Positions 33,015-41,195 of a DNA stretch of 48,721 nt are shown in pieces (positions within the stretch are counted from its first letter, which is position 1; every line of letters starts with the position of its first letter). The translations under genes and the position numbers were made by a program. Origin of the DNA: Bacteroidales bacterium (GTDB taxonomy: Bacteria > Bacteroidota > Bacteroidia > Bacteroidales > UBA932); contig JAFUWW010000047.1 of assembly GCA_017471085.1 (NCBI GenBank), forward strand, positions 1-48,721. Reading direction: 5' to 3'. The notes beneath the pieces are model-generated. The model was not told the origin of the DNA, searched no databases, and worked only from the letters and a program-made list of their open reading frames with translations.

Positions 33015-35504
33015 ATGAGTTTGAAAGGTATAAAATACCTCCTTTTTGCGGCTGCATGTCTGTTGTTTTCAAGAATTGTGCCAGCCCAGACACTGCCCCA
33101 ACTGTCCCCGGATGCCCGCATCCAGCGGGGGACGCTGGGCTGCGGAGCGGCCTACTATATGGTCAAGAATCCCACCGAGAAGGGGTTTACCGATGTCGCC
33201 CTGATCCAGCGCGAATCCTCCGCCTCCCTGAATCCGGAAAGCCTTGACCTTCCTTTCCTCTCCCGGATGGGCATCCTCCCCGGCCCGGAAGGCTTCCTCA
33301 GCGGAATCGAGGGAAATGCGGTGTACCATTTCCCCAGAATTGCTTCCTATAAGGCGGAAGTGCTGGATTCCACGCTGCTCTATGCCTTCTCACGGATGGC
33401 TCTTTCCGATACTCCGCAGGCCATCGTGGTGAGCGGGGACATCGACGTGGTGGACCTCAAGAAAAAGATGGACATTTTCTCCATGATGGTTCCGCGCCTG
33501 AAGCCCGGTCAGGGAGAGACGCCGTATGTCTGGATGCCCACGGAAGCGCCCCGGATCGTTTTCCGTGGCGGGAAAACCTCCTCCGTGGGCGCGTCGTATG
33601 CATCGGAGCGGATTCCGCACGACCAAATGAATACGGCCCAGGCGCTGGTTACGGATATGTTCTATCTGGAGTTCGGAACCGTGCTGCGGCACCGGCTGGA
33701 GATGAACCTGCGGGAAGAGAATATTCCTTTCTCCGCCATCCGGTTCGCCCGGACCGGCAGCGACGCGACCGCCGGGGACGAGAGCGCCGGGGTCACCATC
33801 GTCACGGAAAAGGAATGGATTCCGGAGGCACAGCGGGTCCTTTCCCGCACCTTGGGCGAACTGGCCACCTACGGAACTTCGGAGATCGAATTCGCCGAGG
33901 CGAAGGAAGTCCTTTCGCCTTCCGTACTTAAAAGGGCCGATGCGGTTCCTTCCAATGCGGAATTCGTGGCCCGCTGTACGGCGAATTTCCTCTATGGGGC
34001 CAACCTGGCGCCCTTTGCGGAAGAAGCCCGCCTGTTCGCCCGGAAGAACGTGTCGGAAGCCGTGGAGGCCGGCCTTTTCGGCAGTTTTTCATCGGCCCTG
34101 CTTCAACAGCTTAGAAATCTGACGCTTACGGTGACTGCTCCGCCGGATTCCCTCACCACGGACGATGCTCTGTTCCAGTATAACCTAGGTTATCTGTATG
34201 GATGGGCGGCTCCTTCCGGCAGGGATTATTCCTGGCATGGGGCCGATACGCTGGGCCTGGAGCCGAGGGCGGTTCCCCGCCTGCGGATCAAGTCGGAGAA
34301 GGCCGAACCGCTCTCCGGCGGCACCTTGTGGACCCTCACCAACGGAATCCGGGTGGTTTACAAGCAGATCAAAGGCAGCGGCGCCTTCCAGTACGCCCTG
34401 CAGCTCAACGGGGGGCTTTCCCACATTCCCGGCCTGAAAGAAGGCGAAGGCGGTTATATAGGAGATATCCTCTCCCTGTACGATGCCGGCGGGCTCAGGG
34501 CCGATGCCTTCCGGGATCTCCTGTCTGCCAACAGCGTGTCGATGGACGCCCATGTCGACCTGACCGGCATGAATATCCGCGGCAGCGCCCCGCAGGAAAA
34601 ACTTGCGCTTGTGTTCAAGGCCCTCACCTCCCTGGTCAATGAAGGGACGCTGAACTCTCAGGCCTTCGACTATTATGTCCAGTGCGAAAAAATGCGTCCG
34701 GGAGGTCTGGACCAGCGGCTGGATGCCCTGATTTCGCCCCGGTACCAGTATTCATCGGCCAAATTGCCCGAATCCCTGACGGAGGAGACGGCCGAAAAGG
34801 CCCGGAAGTATTTCGGCGAGCGCTTTTCCCGCATCAACGACGGCGTCTTCATCCTGACGGGCGATGTGGATCCCGGCGTGGTCAAGAAAATGGTTGTCAG
34901 GTATTTTGGGGCGTTCCAGACAACCAAATCGTCGCCTGTGTCCCGGAAGCAGGTGCATTTCCGCACCCTTTCAGGAACCAATACTTATTCGGAAGAAGGC
35001 CTGGGAGAAGGCGTGTATGTGCTGATGGACGTGGAGTATCCTTTCACCGCCATGAACTATCTCTCCACCTATATCGTCCGCGAGGCCGTCCGGCAGAAAC
35101 TCTCCGCCCACCTGAACGGGGGAACGGTGACCGTAAATACCAAGGTCCGCTTTTTCGCCTATCCGCAGGAGCGGATCCGGCTCACGGTCGAATGCCGGCC
35201 CGTGACCCCCGGCGTCCAGCTCATGTCTGTCATGACCCAGGTCCGGGCCGCCTTGCAGGAACTCGCGGCGCAGCCGGTTTCCTCCAAAGACCTGACCGCC
35301 TGGAAGCAGCTCCTTTACGCCGACATGCAGGCGGCCATGGCCAGTCCCGACGATATGCTTACCTTGCTCCTGGTCCGTTATTCGGCCGGGAAAGATCTGG
35401 TTTCCAGGTATAAAGAGAATATCAACGCCATCACGGCCGCCCAGGTGGGCGACATGCTCAAAGCCCTCACGCAGGGTGGCCGCATAGAGTATATCGCCCC
35501 ATGA
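33015..35504 (+). CDS. M16-family (insulinase-like) protein lacking the zinc motif
   Basis: ATG at 33015 gives 829 residues with a signal peptide (LLFAAACLLFSRIVPAQ). Two M16-like halves can be seen: the N-terminal half begins GTLGCGAAYYMVKNPTEKG, and the second starts near TLWTLTNGIRVVYKQIKGSG and includes LKEGEGGYIGDILSLYDAGG. Active M16 enzymes carry HxxEH (HFLEHM) shortly after the first strands. Here the matching place reads PFLSRMGIL, so the zinc ligands are gone and the protein is shorter than its roughly 930-residue relatives. It is most likely a non-catalytic homologue, perhaps a binding partner. The stop overlaps the DUF3109 start (ATGA). Confidence 0.82.
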   Translation: MSLKGIKYLLFAAACLLFSRIVPAQTLPQLSPDARIQRGTLGCGAAYYMVKNPTEKGFTDVALIQRESSASLNPESLDLPFLSRMGILPGPEGFLSGIEGNAVYHFPRIASYKAEVLDSTLLYAFSRMALSDTPQAIVVSGDIDVVDLKKKMDIFSMMVPRLKPGQGETPYVWMPTEAPRIVFRGGKTSSVGASYASERIPHDQMNTAQALVTDMFYLEFGTVLRHRLEMNLREENIPFSAIRFARTGSDATAGDESAGVTIVTEKEWIPEAQRVLSRTLGELATYGTSEIEFAEAKEVLSPSVLKRADAVPSNAEFVARCTANFLYGANLAPFAEEARLFARKNVSEAVEAGLFGSFSSALLQQLRNLTLTVTAPPDSLTTDDALFQYNLGYLYGWAAPSGRDYSWHGADTLGLEPRAVPRLRIKSEKAEPLSGGTLWTLTNGIRVVYKQIKGSGAFQYALQLNGGLSHIPGLKEGEGGYIGDILSLYDAGGLRADAFRDLLSANSVSMDAHVDLTGMNIRGSAPQEKLALVFKALTSLVNEGTLNSQAFDYYVQCEKMRPGGLDQRLDALISPRYQYSSAKLPESLTEETAEKARKYFGERFSRINDGVFILTGDVDPGVVKKMVVRYFGAFQTTKSSPVSRKQVHFRTLSGTNTYSEEGLGEGVYVLMDVEYPFTAMNYLSTYIVREAVRQKLSAHLNGGTVTVNTKVRFFAYPQERIRLTVECRPVTPGVQLMSVMTQVRAALQELAAQPVSSKDLTAWKQLLYADMQAAMASPDDMLTLLLVRYSAGKDLVSRYKENINAITAAQVGDMLKALTQGGRIEYIAP

Positions 35505-36106
35505 GTAAGCGTCCCTTCGGTACCATCATAGAAATCGGCGACATCCTGGTTTCCGAGGATGTGGTCACGGAATTCTTTGCCTGCGACTACCCTGTCTGCA
35601 AAGGCTGCTGCTGCATCATCGGCGACAGCGGCGCTCCGCTGAAAGAAGAGGAACTGGACCCCATCGAGGCCAATTTCGACAGTTTCTCCCCGCTGATGCG
35701 TCCCCAGGGAAGGGCTGCCGTGGAGGCCAAGGGGTTCTTCGAAATCGACAGGGACGGCGAACTGGTGACACCGGTCGTCCCCGGCAGCGAAGAATGCGCC
35801 TACTGTCATTTCGACGAAGCGGGCAACTGTTTCTGCGCCATCGAGCGCCAGTTCTGCAGGGGCCTTTCCACTTTCCGCAAACCCATTTCCTGTTCCCTTT
35901 ATCCCATCCGGGTGGCCGATCTGGGCGGGGGACGCATCGGCCTCAACCTGCATCGGTGGAACATCTGCAAGGATGCGTACGCCAAGGGCAGAAAAGAAGG
36001 GATCCGCGTGTATGAATTCTTGCGCGGACCCCTTACGGAAGCTTTTGGCGAGGAGTTTTACTCGGCCTTGTCTGTGGCGGCCAAAATGGTCATAGCCGCT
36101 TCATAG
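35501..36106 (+). CDS. DUF3109 family protein
   Basis: The 201-residue cytosolic protein is Cys-rich: PVCKGCCC near residue 32, ECAYC near 99, NCFCAIERQFC near 109 and ISCSLYP near 128. These match DUF3109/YkgJ-like proteins, whose conserved Cys probably bind a metal or iron-sulfur cluster. Function is unknown. It is coupled to the M16-like gene by a 4-nt overlap. Its last 49 bp overlap the end of the convergent DUF2007 gene. Confidence 0.88.
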   Translation: MSKRPFGTIIEIGDILVSEDVVTEFFACDYPVCKGCCCIIGDSGAPLKEEELDPIEANFDSFSPLMRPQGRAAVEAKGFFEIDRDGELVTPVVPGSEECAYCHFDEAGNCFCAIERQFCRGLSTFRKPISCSLYPIRVADLGGGRIGLNLHRWNICKDAYAKGRKEGIRVYEFLRGPLTEAFGEEFYSALSVAAKMVIAAS

Positions 36107-36285
36107 TCGCTCTCGTTCACTTTCACTTCAATGCCCTTGGCGAAACCCAGGGAAGGGTAGGAAGAGTCGGCGCCGAACACGCCGGCCGGGATGCCGTTGT
36201 CGCCCAGCAGGGCTGCGCACATGTCGGCCTGGACTTTTTCGTTGAAAGTGGCTACTGTCTTGAATCTTTGGGTGTCAGGAGTCAT
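36058..36285 (-). CDS. DUF2007 domain protein (75 aa)
   Basis: ATG at 36285 gives 75 residues (MTPDTQRFKTVATFNEKVQA); an alternative ATG at 36306 would add seven residues. The pattern VATFNEKVQADMCAALLGDNGIPAGVF, then a hydrophobic IEVKVNESDYEAAMTIL end, matches DUF2007, a small putative signal-transducing domain related to the PII-like fold. It overlaps the upstream membrane-protein gene by 11 nt and the convergent DUF3109 gene by 49 nt. It is the last gene of the hemW operon. Confidence 0.8.
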   Translation of the reverse strand: MTPDTQRFKTVATFNEKVQADMCAALLGDNGIPAGVFGADSSYPSLGFAKGIEVKVNESDYEAAMTILAATDKAE

Positions 36286-36742
36286 AGCGGTTGATTTTTG
36301 AGTCAATGGCCATCACCACCCGGGAAAGGTCGCGGATGAGGCCTTCCGCCTCGAAGCCGCCCAGTACCGGCGTGATGGTTATGGTGTCTTCATAGAACCG
36401 GGCCAGCCGGTTTACAGGAGATTTCAGGTGGAAGAGCAGGGCTCCGTCCTTCTCACCTGCAAAGGTATAGCTGCGGCCTTCCAGGGCCTCGATGATGGAT
36501 TTCCGGTAACCGGCCGGGTCTCCCTCGGCGCGGATGCGTCTTTTCCCATAGCCGAAGTACGGGTAGGCCGCGCTCATCACCAGGAAGGCGGCGAGGATGT
36601 AGCCCACCGACGTCCAGCCTTTCTGGAAAGCGACGGCGACGTCTTTGGAAACCATTCCCGTGAGCATGAGAACGGCGATGATCACCACGAAGATGAGGGT
36701 GATCTGGATAAAGTACTTGATGGCTCTGCGAAGGTATTTCAT
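36275..36742 (-). CDS. Two-helix membrane protein of unknown function
   Basis: The 155-residue protein has two N-terminal membrane helices (about 8-28, YFIQITLIFVVIIAVLMLTG, and about 44-62, VGYILAAFLVMSAAYPYFG) and a soluble C-terminal domain of about 90 residues facing the cytosol or periplasm. I do not recognise a named family, although such genes next to hemW look conserved in Bacteroidales. It overlaps hemW by 4 nt and DUF2007 by 11 nt, so all three are probably translated together. Confidence 0.78.
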   Translation of the reverse strand: MKYLRRAIKYFIQITLIFVVIIAVLMLTGMVSKDVAVAFQKGWTSVGYILAAFLVMSAAYPYFGYGKRRIRAEGDPAGYRKSIIEALEGRSYTFAGEKDGALLFHLKSPVNRLARFYEDTITITPVLGGFEAEGLIRDLSRVVMAIDSKINRYDS

Positions 36743-37815
36743 ATCAATTCACGGATAATCTCGTCCGAAACGAAAAAGTGGTCTTCGGGGATGCGGTACC
36801 GGCGGCCTTCCCTCCGGAGGGCGCCGGCCTTCTCCAGCCGGTCGATGTCCTCTTCCCGGCAATTCCCGTGCAGGAAGTCGATGTCCACTCCGCGGGAAGT
36901 GCGCAGGGCCAGCATCAGGGTCTCCACCTTCTCATCTTCCACCGAGAGGGATTCCTCTGTGTGGGCGTAATCCTCCAGGGTGGCTTCGTTCCAGCTGCGG
37001 CCGCGGCCGCTGAAGGAGTGGGCGGCGGGGCCGAACCCGACATAGGGCCTTCTGGCCCAGTAGCCGCTGTTGTGCTGCGCTTCAAATCCGGGCTTGGCAA
37101 AGTTGGAGATCTCGTAATGCCGGTAGCCGGCTTCTCCCAGCAGGCGGCACAGGAGGTTGTACTGGAGCCGGCATACTTCTTCCGTGGCTTCCTCATACTC
37201 GCCCGCTTCCAGCCTGTGGGCCAGCACACTGTCTCCTTCGACGGTGAGCTGGTAGCAGGAAATATGCTCCGGACCCAGGCTTATGGCTTTGCGGACGGTG
37301 CTCTCCCAGACAGCGTCCGAGAGGTTGGAAAGGCCGAAGATAAGGTCCAGGCTGATGTTGCCGATGCCGGCTTCCCGGCAGATCCGGAAGGCCTGTTCCG
37401 CCCCTTCGGCATTGTGGCGGCGGTTCATCCAGCGGAGGAGCCCGTCGTCAAAAGACTGTACGCCGATGCTGATGCGGTTCACTCCCAAAGCCTTGAGGCT
37501 CTGGACATAGGGAAGCCCCTTTTCCCCGATGTCCTCCGGGTTCACCTCCATGGTGAATTCCGTGTAGGGACCGCCATGACCGCATTCTTCCAGCGTAAGG
37601 AGGATGCGGGTGAGGGACGAAAGCGGCAGGAGGGAAGGGGTGCCGCCTCCGAAGTAAAGCGTTTTCAGGGTGTCGTCCACTTCCCGGGAGCGCCTGCGGA
37701 TTTCTGCGCAGACCCTGTCTGTATAAGGGCCGAAAAGGTCTTCTCCGGCAATTTCCGAGTAGAAATCGCAGTAGGTGCAAAAACTTTTGCAGAACGGGAC
37801 GTGGATATAAATCAT
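36739..37815 (-). CDS. hemW: Radical SAM heme chaperone HemW
   Basis: The 358-residue protein starts MIYIHVPFCKSFCTYCDF, the HemW/HemN-type radical SAM motif with C9, C13 and C16 binding the 4Fe-4S cluster. Later motifs are LYFGGGTPSLL, EVNPEDIG, RISIGVQSFDD and the HemW C-terminal winged-helix domain. The CxxxCxxC without the fourth Cys of true HemN (CPxC...) supports HemW, which hands heme to respiratory enzymes. The coiled-coil gene ends one nt upstream of its start. Confidence 0.92.
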   Translation of the reverse strand: MIYIHVPFCKSFCTYCDFYSEIAGEDLFGPYTDRVCAEIRRRSREVDDTLKTLYFGGGTPSLLPLSSLTRILLTLEECGHGGPYTEFTMEVNPEDIGEKGLPYVQSLKALGVNRISIGVQSFDDGLLRWMNRRHNAEGAEQAFRICREAGIGNISLDLIFGLSNLSDAVWESTVRKAISLGPEHISCYQLTVEGDSVLAHRLEAGEYEEATEEVCRLQYNLLCRLLGEAGYRHYEISNFAKPGFEAQHNSGYWARRPYVGFGPAAHSFSGRGRSWNEATLEDYAHTEESLSVEDEKVETLMLALRTSRGVDIDFLHGNCREEDIDRLEKAGALRREGRRYRIPEDHFFVSDEIIRELI

Positions 37816-37816
37816 A

Positions 37817-38728
37817 TTATCTCAACAGACATTCCGCCCGGCCCAGCAGGCCCTTTTCCGTATAGGCTTCCAGCGTGTAGATGCCCTTGACGAATTCGCC
37901 GGTGTCCTTCACGTAGATGGACAGGTCCACTTCGGCACCTTCATAGTCCACTTCACGCGAGGCGGTGGCCTGGAGGGCTACGCCGTTGGCCATGAATTCG
38001 CCGGATTCGTTGTTCATCAGCAGGATGCCTTCCGGGTCTTTCACGCGGACATAGACCCGGACCGGACCGCGTTCCGCCAGGGAATTCTCCAGCAAGGACA
38101 GCCCGGCCACCATGTAGCGCACGCGGCTGTGGCGGTCTCCGGCCTTGTCGTTGCTATAGTAGGCGGTGAGGGAGACGCCGCGCGCCTTGAGCACCTTGCC
38201 GGCATTCACCTGCTCGGAGAGGTTGGTCACCTGCTGCGACAGTTCCTCGTTGGCACGGCGGCTTTCGGCGGCTTCCCTGCGGGCTGCGGCCGCGTCGGCC
38301 GTGAGCTGCTTGTTCAAGGTGTTCAGGGAGTCGATCTGGACGATGTAGCCCTTCATGATGCTGCGGAGGGTGCCCAGTTCTTTCTCGTACTGACGGATTT
38401 TGGCGCGGTTGGTGGCTTCGGTCTTGTTCAGTTTTTCAATCAGGAGGGCCACCTGCTCGCGGGAGGTGTCCAGCTGGTGGTTGATGACTTCGTAGTCCGA
38501 ATTCAGGTTGGCGAAGTCTGTCTGGAGTTCGGCCATCTGCTGGGCGAGTTCCGCTTTTTCGCCTTCCAGCTGGTTCACGAGGCCGCTGCGCTGGTACAGC
38601 ATATAACCCAGGCCGGCGGCCAGGGCCACTGCGATGCAGGTAAGGATGATCAGGGTGGTGCGGAGTCCGCCTTTCTCTTTCCGTTCACGCTCTTGGCGTT
38701 CTATTCTCTCGAGGGGATCTTCTGCCAT
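37817..38728 (-). CDS. Inner-membrane coiled-coil protein of unknown function
   Basis: The 303-residue protein has a charged cytosolic start, one membrane helix (about 23-46, LRTTLIILTCIAVALAAGLGYML), a long coiled coil (about 50-185, with LEGEKAELAQQMAELQ and LREEAESRRANEELSQ-like heptads) and a beta-rich C-terminal domain (about 190-303, VRVYVRVKDPEGILLMNNES). This resembles Bacteroidota envelope proteins with unknown role. It is the first gene of the hemW operon and is divergent from aminopeptidase P through a palindromic promoter. Confidence 0.8.
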   Translation of the reverse strand: MAEDPLERIERQERERKEKGGLRTTLIILTCIAVALAAGLGYMLYQRSGLVNQLEGEKAELAQQMAELQTDFANLNSDYEVINHQLDTSREQVALLIEKLNKTEATNRAKIRQYEKELGTLRSIMKGYIVQIDSLNTLNKQLTADAAAARREAAESRRANEELSQQVTNLSEQVNAGKVLKARGVSLTAYYSNDKAGDRHSRVRYMVAGLSLLENSLAERGPVRVYVRVKDPEGILLMNNESGEFMANGVALQATASREVDYEGAEVDLSIYVKDTGEFVKGIYTLEAYTEKGLLGRAECLLR

Positions 38729-38750
38729 GGTACAATATTTTTAATTCATG

Positions 38751-38768
38751 CAAATATAGCTATATTTG
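38751..38768. promoter_or_regulatory. Perfect 18-bp palindrome carrying two opposed -7 boxes
   Basis: caaatatagctatatttg reads the same on both strands, and each strand therefore carries TATATTTG, a full TAnnTTTG match. The plus-strand box ends 14 nt before the aminopeptidase P ATG; the minus-strand box ends 22 nt before the coiled-coil gene. The two promoters overlap completely. Confidence 0.6.
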
Positions 38769-38782
38769 TCAAAAATCGTGCT

Positions 38783-40588
38783 ATGGACAATATCTTTTCT
38801 GCCAGAGTGGAAGCCTTGCGGACGCTGATGCAGCGGCGCGGCTGGGATATCGTGATTCTTACCGGAAGCGATCCGCACGGGAGCGAATATCCCGCGCCCC
38901 GCTGGCAGCAGGTGCGCTGGATATCGGGTTTCACCGGCGAGGCCGGCGACCTGGTGGTTACCCGCGACCATGCCGGCCTGTGGACGGATACCCGTTATTT
39001 CATCCAGGCTGTCCGGCAGCTGGAGGGAACCGGCATCGTCCTGCACAAAATGCGTATCCCCGGGCAGGTCCCCATTCCCGAGTGGATTGCTTCACTGGAA
39101 ATGGAAGCGCCGGTAATCGCCGTAGACGGTCTGTGCCAGAGCGTGAGCGCCGTGAGGGAGCTGCTGGAGGCCGTGCCGTCGGCCCGGATAGAGCCTGTTC
39201 CGGACCTGTTGGAGCCGTTGTGGGAAGGCCGTCCCGCCATTCCGGTGTCGCCGGTCATCACCCTGGGGGAAGACCTCGTGGGCGAAAGCCGGGAAGCCAA
39301 ACTCCACTGGCTCCGGAAATGGCTGGTACTCAAGGGGGCCGATGCCATCCTCCTCTCCGAACTGGACCAGATAGCCTGGCTGCTGAACATCCGGGGGGCC
39401 GATATTGAATACAACCCGCTGGCCATTTCCTACCTCCTGGTCACCCTAGAAGACGCCCTCTGGTTTGTCCGCAAGGATGCCTATGCCGACGTCGACTCCG
39501 AGACGGCCGACAGCTACGACGAATTGTCGGCCGACGGCGTGTCGGTGCGGGACTACGACCAGGTGTCCTTCGCCCTGTCGTCCCTGAAGGAACTGGGCGT
39601 GGACCGGCTCTGCCTGGACCCTTCCTCGCTGAATATGTTCCTCCGGGAAACCATAGACCGGGGAGAAGACGCCCCGGACGTGGATGAATGCCCCTCTCCC
39701 GTCCCGGTCAGGAAGGCGGTGAAGAATGCCGTTGAGATTGACGGCATGCGGGAAGCCCATCTGGAAGACGGCCTGGTGATGGAGCAGTTCCTCTATTGGG
39801 TGGAGCAGCACGCCGGCCAGGTGAACGAATGGGAGGCCGCCTGTGAGCTGGGCCGCCTCCGGGCGCAGATTCCCGGCTACCGGGGCGACAGTTTCGAGAC
39901 CATATCGGCCTATGGCCCTTCGGCCGCGCTGCCGCATTACGTGACTCCCCGGGAAGGCTCCGCCCTGCTGGAGCCCCACGGGCTGTACCTGGTAGATTCC
40001 GGCGGGCAGTATCTTTTCGGGACCACAGACATTACCCGCACCGTGCCGATGGGTCCCTGTACGGCGCTGGAACGGGAAGACTATACGCTGGTGCTCCGGG
40101 GGCATATCGGCCTGGCGATGGCGGTCTTCCCGCGCGGGACGGCCGGCTGCCAGGTAGATGCCCTAGCCCGGGAGCCGCTCTGGCGGGCCAAACGCAATTT
40201 CGGTCACGGAACCGGCCACGGGGTGGGCTTTTTCCTGGGCGTGCACGAAGGGCCGCAGGATATCCGCCAGAACTTCAATTCCCAGCCGCTCCTGCCCGGC
40301 ATGATTTCCTCCGACGAGCCCGGCCTCTACCGGGAAGGCTTGCACGGCATCCGCCACGAGAACCTGGTCCTGTGCCGCAGCGTGGGTGACAACGAATTCG
40401 GCTCCTGGCTGGGCTTCGAGACCCTCACCCTCTGCCACTTCGATACCTCCTGCCTGGACGTGGCGCTCCTGAACCCCGACGAACGGGCCTGGCTCAACGC
40501 CTACAACGAGCGGGTTTTCCGTACGCTCTCTCCCCGTCTCCCCGACGAAGTGGCGGCCTGGCTCCGGGAAAAGACCCGTCCGGTGTAA
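38783..40588 (+). CDS. Aminopeptidase P family (M24B) peptidase
   Basis: ATG at 38783 gives 601 residues; the open frame extends upstream but that part is a shadow of the coiled-coil gene. It has the three-domain layout of long Xaa-Pro aminopeptidases: two creatinase-like N-terminal domains (WISGFTGEAGDLVVT, LLSELDQIAWLLNIRGADIEYNP) and an M24 pita-bread domain. Metal ligands lie in LVDSGGQYLFGTTDITRT (two Asp), GHGTGHGVGFFLGVHEGPQ (His), MISSDEPGLYREG and GIRHENLVLC (Glu). It cuts N-terminal residues before proline and is cytosolic. It is convergent with the esterase. Confidence 0.93.
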   Translation: MDNIFSARVEALRTLMQRRGWDIVILTGSDPHGSEYPAPRWQQVRWISGFTGEAGDLVVTRDHAGLWTDTRYFIQAVRQLEGTGIVLHKMRIPGQVPIPEWIASLEMEAPVIAVDGLCQSVSAVRELLEAVPSARIEPVPDLLEPLWEGRPAIPVSPVITLGEDLVGESREAKLHWLRKWLVLKGADAILLSELDQIAWLLNIRGADIEYNPLAISYLLVTLEDALWFVRKDAYADVDSETADSYDELSADGVSVRDYDQVSFALSSLKELGVDRLCLDPSSLNMFLRETIDRGEDAPDVDECPSPVPVRKAVKNAVEIDGMREAHLEDGLVMEQFLYWVEQHAGQVNEWEAACELGRLRAQIPGYRGDSFETISAYGPSAALPHYVTPREGSALLEPHGLYLVDSGGQYLFGTTDITRTVPMGPCTALEREDYTLVLRGHIGLAMAVFPRGTAGCQVDALAREPLWRAKRNFGHGTGHGVGFFLGVHEGPQDIRQNFNSQPLLPGMISSDEPGLYREGLHGIRHENLVLCRSVGDNEFGSWLGFETLTLCHFDTSCLDVALLNPDERAWLNAYNERVFRTLSPRLPDEVAAWLREKTRPV

Positions 40589-40667
40589 GTTCCTGACTTG
40601 AAAAAAGTGAAGTTTTTTCCAACCTTTCGGGCAATTTGTGCGTTATCATAGCAAAAAAAGATTTGTT

Positions 40668-41064
40668 ATGCTTAACACGTTGGAATTACTGCTTGTACTG
40701 GGCATCTGTGTAGTTCTGCCCGTCGCGATTATCTGGATTCTGTCCTGGTCCCGCTAGCGGGAGATTGACCGAAAGACACAGGTGATGCTGAAGGCCCTTG
40801 AAAAAGGAACGGAACTTCCTCCCGCCTTCTTTGAATCGCCCCGGACGCCCAGACGGCCGAAATCTTTCGAAGAAAGCCAGTTGGAGCGGCTGAACGCTGC
40901 GTGCATCTCATTTTTTATGGGTGTCGCCATCCTGGTTTTATACTTTGTAGTGGGCAAGTCCGTCTGGCTGCTGGCTTCTTCTTGTTCCCGTTTCCGCCCT
41001 TGTCGTCTTCCTGGTCCTGCTTTTTTTCCGCGCCTGGTCTTCCCGCTCCTCTTTTCCTGCGTGA
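40668..41064 (+). pseudogene. DUF6249-like small membrane protein, broken by TAG and a frameshift
   Basis: From ATG at 40668 the frame encodes a membrane start (MLNTLELLLVLGICVVLPVA, IIWILSWSR), then TAG at 40755-40757. The same frame continues as REIDRKTQVMLKALEKGTEL, PPAFFESPRTPRRP and a second helix FFMGVAILVLYFVVGKSVWLL. Around 40970 the sense moves to another frame, which encodes a third helix (LLVPVSALVVFLVLLFFRAW) and stops at TGA 41062-41064. This helix-KALEKG-helix-helix layout is that of DUF6249 proteins. Two independent lesions suggest a decaying gene, unless both are base errors. Its last bases overlap repeat element A. Confidence 0.72.
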
Positions 41065-41167
41065 AGTGGAAGTGCTTTAATATGAGATGTTTACGCAAAA
41101 GTGTCTATCCCTTGCCGGGTAGACACTTTTTGGTAACTGGCAGACAGTGAGGCGTTTCTGTTTCACG
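41060..41167. mobile_element. REPIN-like element, copy A (108 bp)
   Basis: It has terminal inverted repeats cgtgaagtggaa and (complement of the right end) cgtgaaacagaa. The central hairpin is aaaagtgtcta / tagacactttt. The marker tttacgcaaaa is on the left, so this copy is inverted relative to copies B, C and D. It sits between the DUF6249 remnant and the esterase, where the hairpin with its T-run may also end transcription. Confidence 0.8.
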
Positions 41168-41195
41168 GCGTGTGCAGGCCGATTCCGGGATCGGC

